The notes beneath the pieces are model-generated. The model saw only the letters and a program-made list of their open reading frames with translations, ran no database searches and was not told the origin of the DNA. Positions 15,510 through 26,313 of a stretch of DNA of 64,000 nt are shown here, piece by piece (positions within the stretch are counted from its first letter, which is position 1; each line of letters opens with the position of its first letter). The DNA is from Hemibagrus wyckioides (lineage: Eukaryota; Chordata; Actinopteri; Siluriformes; Bagridae), in the NCBI RefSeq assembly GCF_019097595.1, contig NC_080716.1, positions 25,987,401 through 26,051,400 of the forward strand, in the 5' to 3' direction. The position numbers were made by a program, and so were the translations under genes.

Positions 15510-18500
15510 GCTAGGGCGAGGCAGAGAATGTGAGGAACGGACAGAACAAGTGAGAGAAAAAGAATGTGCTTCAGTTCTCTCCTAAGCGAAAGCAGACTGT
15601 GTGTGTGTGTGTTTGAGATAGAAGGGGTGCATAGCTCAGCATTAAAAAGAGCCAATGCCATGCCATAGTGATGCTGATTAATTCAGCATGATGAAGATGC
15701 AAAAGTACAATTAGAGAGATGAGATATATGGACCAGAGCAGATTGAGAGAGATCAGCTATATGGGCATGAGCAGAATGAAAGAGGTCAGCTATAGGGACA
15801 TTAGCAGAATGAGAGAGATCAGCTATAGGGGCAGGAGCAGAATTAAAGAGATCAGCTATATGGACATGAGCAGAATGAGAGAGATCAGCTACGGGGACAG
15901 GAGTGGAATTAAAGAGATCAGATATAGGGACAGGAGCAGAATGAAAGATTAGCTATAGGGACAGGAACAGAATAAGAGTGAGATCAGCTACAAAGACAGA
16001 ATCAGAGTGAGAGAGATCAGCTATAGAGTCAGAAGCAGAATGAGAAAGATCAGATATAGGGACAGGGGCAGAATGAGAGAGATCAGCTATAGGGACAGGG
16101 GCAGAATGAGAGAGATCAGCTATAGGGACAGGAGCAGAATGAGAGAGATCACATATAGGGACGGGGCAGAATGAGAGAGATCAGCTATAGGGACAGGAGC
16201 AGAATGAGAGAGATCAGCTATAGGGACAGGAGAAGAATGAGAGGGATCAGCTATAGGGACAGGAGAAGAATGAGAGGGATCAGCTATAGGGACAGGAGCA
16301 GAATGAGAGAGATCACATATAGGGACAGGAGAAGAATGAGAGGGATCAGCTATAGGGACAGGGGCAGAATGAGAGAGATCAGCTATAGGGACAGGGGCAG
16401 AATGAGAGAGATCAGCTATAGGGACAGGAGCAGAATGAGAGAGATCACATATAGGGACGGGGCAGAATGAGAGAGATCAGCTATAGGGACAGGAGCAGAA
16501 TGAGAGAGATCAGCTATAGGGACAGGAGAAGAATGAGAGGGATCAGCTATAGGGACAGGAGCAGAATGAGAGAGATCACATATAGGGACAGGAGAAGAAT
16601 GAGAGGGATCAGCTATAGGGACAGGAGCAGAATGAGAGAGATCAGCTATAGGGACAGGAGAAGAATGAGAGAGATCAGCTATAGGGACAGGAGAAGAATG
16701 AGAGAGATCAGCTTTAGGGACAGGAGCAGAATGAGAGAGATCAGCTATAGAGTCAGAAGCAGAATGAGAGGGATCAGCTATATGAATAGGAATAGAAGAA
16801 TAGAGAGATCAGCTATAGAGAGATCAGAACAATGTGAGATCAGCTATAAGAGCAGACGTTAATTAATCAGACTATAAACATGGGAAACAACCATTAGAGA
16901 TGCAACATCAGGATATATTTATAGTGGCTTCCTTATTATTTTTTATTCCTAGTTTTCAAATGTCTGCCATTTTTCTCCTTTCTAACTCCTCATTGTTTTA
17001 ACACCAGAATCACATCATACAGGAGGACCTGTGAAAATGGCACGATTCCCACTTGGCAAACCCCTGTGTTTTATTATGAAGCACTTACACAATCCAACAG
17101 CATTAATTCCTGCTTGTGAATGAACAATAAATAATGAGAGTAATAAGAGTACGTTTCAAATGACTGCTCTGTGACACTTAGGAGAAAAAGCCCACTTCAT
17201 TTAGATAGTGTAAGTGTTTTAGATTAATAACAGCTTAAATGTATGTGGGCAGTGAGGGAGTGTAAATGCCAGAACTGCACGAGGCTTCTTGAGTAGCAGA
17301 ATTGCACAGGTGGATGCTGGGACTGAATCTTCAATTTAGCTGCGCTGAATAAATACCATCTGTTATTTGTTTGCCACAGAAATGCTAAATTCTTGATTGT
17401 GATTGAACAAGGAAATGAATCAGAGGATAAACTGGAGACAAAGATTAAGATAAGAAAAATATCACCTGGTCACCTTTTTCTTGCTCTTTAACTGAGCAGA
17501 TCTGGTGAGATTGTGCCCACTGTAGCTTCACATTCCTGTTCCTGATAGAAGCGCAACCTCATTTTGTAGCCAATCCAGCTCAGTGTTTGTGTTGTGATGC
17601 TTTTCTGCTCACCATGGATGTAAAGAGTGCTTATTTGAGTTACCCTAGACTTTCTGTCAACTCAGACCAGCCTGCCTGTGATTACTTTTGACCTCACTTT
17701 CATCAAGATGAGGTACGATAGAACTTTATTAATCCTGAAGGAAATGGACTGTGAAATATAAATGAAATAATCTATATATACAGAATGTATTCAAAGCACA
17801 AGTCAACAAGGCATTCTCGCCTATAGACCCTCTGCTCATCGGCTGCTTTTTGTTTGTATTTCACACCTAAAATCTAGAGATTGTTGTTTATATATGTGTG
17901 AAAATCCGCAGGAGAGCAGCAGTTTCTAAAAAAACCCATACCAGCATGTCAGGCACCAACAACCGTGATTAATCCCAGCCTGACAAACCTATCCATCACT
18001 GAAATTACATTTGTGATAGTGTTACACACATTTTCCTGTTTTAAGGTAAGCAAATCCCAGTTTAATATGTGGAATCATTTCCAGGACCAGGAGCCGTGTG
18101 ATGAGTGTGAGTGTTATTCACAGTTTCATGGTTATAAATTGGAGCGTCGGTGCCGTACCTCTTCACGCTGGGACAGCAGATCCACACAGTGTCTCAACAC
18201 TGAGCTGGTCTCACTGCACAGCTCGCATATCTCTCTGGCCTTGAAGAGCTCAGGAACTGTTATATCTAAACACACACACACACACACACAGAAGAGGTTT
18301 GTGAAAGCTGTCAGTCAGTTTCATTACACAAGGGGTTGTAATTAGATGTGCAAACATGTGTGCACTAGATACTGCTGACAGAAGTGTGTGACCTTATATT
18401 GGGTCAGATTAAAAATAGTCAGTGAAGGCAACTAATTATACCACAGTGCTGTTGAATCCTCAAATCGAAATGAAAAAACACAAAATCATTTACTCTAACA

Positions 18501-21257
18501 AATCATAGGTTTATAGTAATGTAATATGTTTTCATTTAAATAGTCACAAATCCTCCGAAAGGACTTGTATAGTAGAAGCTCCTGAAAAACTCTCTCACCG
18601 TTGTTGCCCTCATTCTGGACCATAGAGACAAACATGGCCACCTGAGACTCCAGCATCCTCTGGTAACTTTCAGCAGCCTGTATGAAGAAGACAGATTTCC
18701 ACAAACTAAAATACATCAAAATATATACCACTAACCACAAGGCGTGTAATGATACACTCTGGTCTCAATTCAAGTCAAGTCAAAAAGTCAAAGAAGCTTT
18801 ATTGTCACTTCACCCATATATAGCAGATGCAGTACACAGTGAAGTGAAACAACGTTCCTCCTAGACCAGAGGTGCTACACAGAACACAGACGAAGTACAG
18901 TGACGCAGACAAACATAGAACTATGACATAGAGATAAAAAAATTAAACTATAATTTAAAAATTCAAATTAAACTAAAAATTAAACTATACTTAAGGTGTG
19001 AATGAGGCCAGAATTAGAGCTAGAATCAGCTAAAATGCCCGACTTCTACAGACTATTTCTTGGCCAGTGTAAATCGCAGCGAAGTTTTTGAATGGTAATA
19101 ACGTAGTTGTTTAATCATAAGTATGACCAATAATGTGTGTCAGTCATTCTGATTCAGAGGTATCCCTTCAGCCAGCTCTCTATGTATTTGAAATCTGTGG
19201 GATGCCTAGATTGGGATCTCTGGTTTTCAAAGTGCAACTGCATTAGACTGCAACTGTCAATTGCACATTTCTACAGTGCAAGTCTACAATCATCCCATTT
19301 TTACATCATATCCAAGGGTGGACTTAGTGATTTGGGGGCCCTAAGTGATTCCAGGTATGGGAATCTCGCGCATGTGCAGTACTATAGGAACGTTCCACTA
19401 TTCATGAATCATGGGGGGGGCCCCTCATTTGAAAAGATGTAATAACAACATTAAAATTTTAATGGTTATAGACAGACCATACAATATATGATAGAAAAGT
19501 AATAAGTACTACATGATTTATACTGTATAGGCTTCTTGGTATTGGTCGGGGCCCCCTAATTCCCCGGGGCCCTAAGCGGCTGCTTACCTCGCATATTGGT
19601 TAAGTCCGCCTCGGATCATATCACAATGGACAGTAATACCCAGGTTAGATGTTTTATGTTGTTTAATGTTTATATCACATTATTATTTGGCTGTTATAAA
19701 ATTTTCTACTGGTGCCTCCATGATCCCGTGCTCTCATTGCTGTGGCCCGGGTTCGATTCCTGGGCAGGGAGCTAATCCAACCACTGAAGTGTTAACTCTC
19801 AGTGCCTGTCCCAAGCCTGGATTAAATGGGATGGTTGCATCTGGAAGGGCATCTGGTGTTAAACCTGTGCCAAATCAAAACATGTGGACCAAATGATCCG
19901 CTGTGGCGACCCCAAAACAGGGGGCAGAGCCACAACATAAAAGTTTCTACTGACAACTCCACTTTTTCAAATGATAGCATTACAATGAGCACTGGGATTT
20001 CTATGTACGCAATTAACTCGATTAATAACTCGACTCAATTAACGGTTCACTTTAAGCCTTTAGCAGTTTCATGAAATTCTTTCGACACTCCATTACAGAA
20101 GACATTTTGTTAGTCTTTTTGTTTGGATTTATGACATACACAAACTTGATTATCTTACCTGAAGTGAATGTGACAGAAAATCTCCCAGGTCCATTGCTTC
20201 TCCAGCTACTTCCTTTTCTCCTTCCTGTGCAGGTGTTTTGTCTGGGTTTCCACAAAGGGCGCTATACACCGCATGCTCCTCGATGGCATCCACCCATTTC
20301 TGCCCGTACAGTTAGGATGTGTCAGTTAGAGTTATTGATTATCCATTGCTTAAGTGCTGATGTAAAAATCTTGGGACTCTATTTTTGTGCAGACACAAGC
20401 ACATTTAGCTGCTATAACTTTGCCATGTTGTCAAGTCTAAGCCTGCTATTTTTGTTGACAAATGAACCTGTGCTGAAGTGTGTATGAGTGTGAGTGTGTG
20501 TATGACACTTCTAAACCAATACTGGGCCGAAATGTTTTGCATTTAACTCCATCTCCCTCGTTCCAAATTGCATTTTCCGGGGATATTTTGCTGAAACCTG
20601 TCCCATTTCTACACCGATGTTTTGTGACTGAACATCCAGCTATAAACAAACTACTGCACCCAAATACTGACAAAATATCTCTAATAAACAACTCTACTGA
20701 ATATCTACTAAATTTACAGAATCAATTATATGTCCAGTACATTAAAATGAAACATTTGGGAATATGTTGTTGAAGGAGAATAATCACCTTTGGGGTAGAA
20801 TACATCAGACCATCTTATCCCTTATCTGTCAACTAAAATTAAAACTTGGATAACTACAGGCTCAAAATGGGAAAAAAAATCCTAAATTCAAATCAAATCC
20901 GATTAGAAACATTTATTTATATAAATCTCTTGACGACTCACTTTCCTGATGATTTCGGGTTCAGTGCATCTGGAGGGCACTTTAAAGTGATGCACACTGC
21001 TGTCACAGCACTCCAGCGTGAAAAAGTATTTATCCCAGGATTTTACCTGCAAAATAAAACAACAATTTTGCATAGGTATATAATAAAGAAACTACGGTAA
21101 TATAAATGTACACTTTAAAATTCCTCTAAGACAACATATTGAATCTTAATTTTTGATGATGCTTTATTAACATTAAAATCACATAATGTTCCATTTTTAC
21201 ATTTGTGGCCTGTTTCTCTGTCTCTCTCTCTCTGTCAGTCTCTCTCTCTCTCTCTCC

Positions 21258-21295
<38 letters not shown>

Positions 21296-23794
21296 GTCAC
21301 TCTCTCTCTGTGAGTCTCTCTCTCTCTCTCTCTCTCTGTCAGTCTCTCTCTCTCCCTGTCTCTCTCTCTCTCTCATTTTGAATAACTGAATTCATAACTG
21401 AACTTGTAGCTAAATTCACCTGATTCAATTCAGTGATTCAGTTTAACTTTGAGTTTGCTGCAATTCATCTCTTATTTAACTCTGATTCATTTTAATACAA
21501 CACTAATTCAATTCATTTAAATCCTCATTCAATCCAACCCTGATTCAACAGAAGCTTGGTTCAGTTTAACTCTGAGTAAATTGAATTCAACCCTGAGTCA
21601 ATTCAGCTCTGATTCAATTCAACTCTGATTCAAATGAATTCAACACTGATTCAGTAGAAGCTTGGTTCAGTTTAACTCTAAATCATAGATTGAATTCAAC
21701 CCTGAGTCAATTCAGCTCTGATTCAAATGAATTAAACCTAGATTCAATTCAATCTTGATTTATTTCAAGCCTACCTGGCTTCAATTCAAACCTGATTCAC
21801 TTTTATTCGCTTTTTTTTTTTATAACACTTTTAACAACAGACTTACAAAAAACAAAAAAATAACATAAAAAAACTACAAAACTACACAAAAATCTGGATG
21901 TAGATTTAAAATCTGGTGCATTTTGGCCATTTTTCCTAATTATACATGTAAGATGCAAATGGAATGCTATAAAAAATATTGAATCTTCTATATATCTGAC
22001 ATGGGGGAAAAAGAAAGAAAGAAAAAAAGAAATACAGGATACAGTTAATAAACAAACTAAAAGACAGTGAATGATAAATTCCCGTTCATTGTATGTGATA
22101 TTTGTTGTTATTAACTGGACTGTTGAGAGAAAAAAGAATAAAAAATAAAACCTCCACACCTTATGTTCAGTGTTACATGTGGTGAAATAAAACGTATCGT
22201 GGCAGGAGACTCACAGGAGTCTCGGCTCCAGACCGCAGGTGTTGATGGACCAGTGTAAAGTTTGAACACAAACACTGCTGAGCTATTATGTTCTTAGAGC
22301 ACTTACCACACACTGAGCCTTCATAAGAGGCTTATAACCTTGCCTACGATCTCCACACGCTGCGTCAGACCTGTGGACACGACGGACAGACATGACACGA
22401 GCCGAGAGAAAGAAAGAAAGAAAGAAAGAAGATCAATATAGTTGGTGGTATGAGTGCAAAAATGTTTTATGGATTAACGATGCTTTCAAAAAACATATAT
22501 TTAGTTCATTTAAATCAAATGTTTACTCGCTTTATTCGGTGGACTTCCAAGCAGGCGAGTGCCGCAGTTAAACTCTGATTCAATTTAACTCTGATTCAAT
22601 CAAATCCTGATTCATTTCAATTTGATTCTATTTAATGCTGAATAAATTAAACTCAATTCAACTGTGATTCGGTTTAATTAAACCATGATTCATTTTTAAT
22701 TCGATTCAATTAAATGCTGAATAAATTCAACCCTGATTCTATTCATCTCTGATTCAGTTTAATTCAACTCTGTTTCAATTCAACCCTGATTCAGTTCAAC
22801 CCGATTCAATTCAACACTGATTCAATTCATCTCTGATTCAGTTTAATTCAACTCTGTTTCAATTCAACCCTGATTCAGTTCAACCCCAATTCAATTCAAC
22901 CCTGATTCATTTCAATTCGATTCTATTTAATGCTGAATAAATTCAACTCAATTCAACTGTGATTCATTTGAATTCAACCATGATTCATTTTAATTTGATT
23001 CAGTAAAATGCTGAATAAATTCAACCCTAATTCTATTCATCTCTGATTCAGTTTAATTCAACCCTGAGTCAATTCAACCCTGGTTAAGTTCAACCTGATT
23101 CAATTCAACACTGATTCAATTTACATCAACTCTGAGTCAATTAAACCCTGATTAAATTCAATTTGATTGAATTTTATGCTGAATAGATTCAACCCTGATT
23201 CGATTAAACTCTGCTTCAATTGAATTCAACCCTGATTCAGTTCAACCCTGGGTCAGTTCAACAATTCAATTAATTCAGTTCTGGCTCAACTGAACTCACT
23301 AATTGAATTCAACTCTGATCTAATTCAAGTCTGATTCGAATAATGTGAAATGTTGAGCATTATTTCAGCACTGATTACATGTGGCTGCTTCTTGTGGATG
23401 GGTCGATTCTTTTCTTTCTCCTTTCTCTTCTTTTTGTTTATTGTGCTAAATATTACAAACACATTTTATACATACATCCACAGCTAGAATGATAGTTGTA
23501 CTTTATTGGTTAAGGGGAAATGAAATAATCCAGAATTTATAATTATATTTATTAATAATAATATTAATTGAATTTATTAATTATACTTAATTGTTGCCTT
23601 TGTTTCATTCGTTATGGATGACAGCTTTAATTACAAATCATATATTTCTCCAGATAATCATACTCATTATTTGCTTCTAATAGAAACTGGTATAGTGAAA
23701 GTACTCACTGGTTACAGTACCAGCTCACAGAGCCATTCTCCAGAACAACCCAGTGCGAGTTCCAGCTCAGAAAATCAGACTTCTGTAAAAAATA

Positions 23795-23849
<55 letters not shown>

Positions 23850-23910
23850 TATTTAATTAATTAATTAATTAATTAATTAATTAATTAATTAATTAATTAA
23901 TTAATTAATT

Positions 23911-23953
<43 letters not shown>

Positions 23954-25590
23954 TAATTAATTAATTAATAAAATGTTAAGACAAGCTGCATTTTCTTCCT
24001 CTCAAAACTGATCTTGTAGCATAGCACAGTGATTTAGCTTTTACTGTGTCCATAAAAATTGGTCTGAGGAACAGCTGAAACTCATGGACGCCATCTTGTG
24101 GTTATGACTAGAATGACTGATGTTTACGTTTATTTCTCCAGAATGGTATTCCACTCCATAATACATTCAGTATATCCTTATTAATTAAGCACATACAAAC
24201 AGAAACTACCAGTCCTCACCTTCCATAGGCGTCCTTCAAACCTTCTTGCCGTGATAGCCTTCAGGAGAGAAAAAGGAGAATGATTATATGGTCTCAGTCA
24301 AAATATCTCTGCATTTGTGAGGAAGCCTTAAATACGTTTGAGTCACATAAACGTAAACATACATTTTCTTGACATTTCTCCAGAAAGGATCTCATTTGAT
24401 CGTCTTTGGCGACGTCTAACACAGACTGGCCTACGAAACAACACAGAGAAACTTTAAAACTCAATGGAAATTTTCTGTATTTAAGAGAGAGATAAATAAG
24501 GAACACAATACTTCAGCGTTATTAGGTATGTTTTTATGGTTTCAAATCTTTGTTTACACCTGCATTACATAACGTACATTCCATACAACACTGTCTGTTT
24601 TTGCGTTCACACCGCTGAATTATTTTAGATCAACCTTTCAAACATCATTATTTTAGATCACCTTTCAAACATCTTTCAAGCCCATAAAAATTTCATTTGA
24701 ATCTAACATATTTGGGTCAGTTGAGGTGGTTTGATCAAGACTTCTCAATTCGGATTATTTAGTTGCATGTAAACGCACCAAACGTTTCCACTGTACGGTT
24801 AATTATTTACCAGTAAAAGTGTTTTATTCAAATTATCACATACTGCAGAAGTTTGTAAACACAAATAGAATGACAGAAGTCCCCAGAACTCCCTTCATAG
24901 TTACATTTACTCATGTGGAACAACGTGGAATAAGTGAGTTCTTAAAGTTATTTATTTATTTGTTTGTTTATTTTTTTATTTAAAATTGTAAAACAATGTA
25001 AAATTGAGAACCGAGAAGTGTAATGTACACTGACACTATCTGACAAGTATCTAATTCCACATGATTACCGTTTCTGTTCATTGCACTAAAACTGGCTCCG
25101 CTCTTCACCAGCACCTCCACACACTCCTTGTGCCCCCTGCTGGCTGCGATGTGCAATGCCGTGTCCCCATGTGAGTCCCTGCAGTTCACGTCTGGAGGTC
25201 TGTTCTTGCTGAGCTATTTAACAAACAAGAATAAGAACTAATATTTTCAGCAACAAACACAGGATGTCCAAAACTCACCAACTGAGCTACAACCCCACAA
25301 TCTCCATCTCTCGCTGCATCCAAAAGTCTCTCCTCATTTTTCCTGCCCTCTCTTCTTTCTGCAGCTGGAGCAAATAAAAACAATCAGGAAGTAGTAGGTA
25401 CCAAGTCTAAAAGAAATCTAGGGCACAGTATAAAGTCCCGACCTTCCAGCATAGTAATGACTTCATCATCGTCAGTGATATCCCTGGGGGTCTGAGCACA
25501 TCCGTTGAGTAGTGTGGCACATGCACCGTACCGTAACAAGAGCAGAACAACCTCCTGGGTACAAAAAGTGATTCAGATCAGGGGTAAGAC

Positions 25591-25622
<32 letters not shown>

Positions 25623-25944
25623 GTGAAATAAATGAAGCAGAAAGAGTGAGAATCACCCACCTGTCTTCCACAGAGGGCTGCAACGTGTAGAGCCGTGTCA
25701 CCGTCATTATTCTGCGTGTTCACATCCACTCCTTTCTTCACACACAGAGTTGAAATAAATAACAATTCTGTACCGTTCACACTGTTTCAGATTTTCATGT
25801 CATGTCTCTAACCTTTAACAGTTCTTCAACAATATCTTTCTGGCCAAAGTAACTAGCCAGGTGAAGCGTCGTCCAGCCACCATTAAACTTGGTTTTGTCT
25901 GAAAAAGCTAAAATAAAATGATCAAAAAAAAAAAGGTGTGTGTA

Positions 25945-25990
<46 letters not shown>

Positions 25991-26281
25991 GATGTGAGAG
26001 AGTGGAGTACATTGTTACTAGTGCTACATATTAAGTGCTACATATTAAAACAGAAAAAAGTCTTGATGCATCCAATAAAAATAAAGAAATAAATATTTCT
26101 ATTCTGTTTATGTGATTGAATATCTATTACTGAATGTCTAAAAGTGAATATCATTTTCATCTGAATATCGTAATATTAATAGTAAGTTAATTGATCGCTA
26201 GTGAATATCTTAGTATGTGAGCTCTCAAAATTGGACAGGTTATTCAATTAAAGATTCAATTAAACACACACACACACACCT

Positions 26282-26313
<32 letters not shown>

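Larger units (their letters stand above)
25590..26310. repeat. Microsatellites in 5' introns of osbpl1a
   Basis: (GT)n(GA)n at 25,590-25,622 and 25,936-25,987, and (CA)n at 26,263-26,310. Exon 2 (25,813-25,907) and exon 3 (25,661-25,735) lie between them and are listed separately. Confidence 0.9.

Noticed and set aside
16171..16862. Arg/Ser-rich open frames ([10 protein letters not shown] repeats) as an RS-like protein gene
   Set aside because: They arise from a 33-base tandem repeat and are broken wherever a 32-base unit occurs. There is no promoter, splice or conservation evidence.
17466..17525. Candidate osbpl1a exon on the minus strand ([20 protein letters not shown])
   Set aside because: It has usable splice sites and the right phase, but exon 14 joins directly in phase to exon 15 at 5,692, which gives the conserved KLEQE sequence. 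The extra piece matches nothing in the family.
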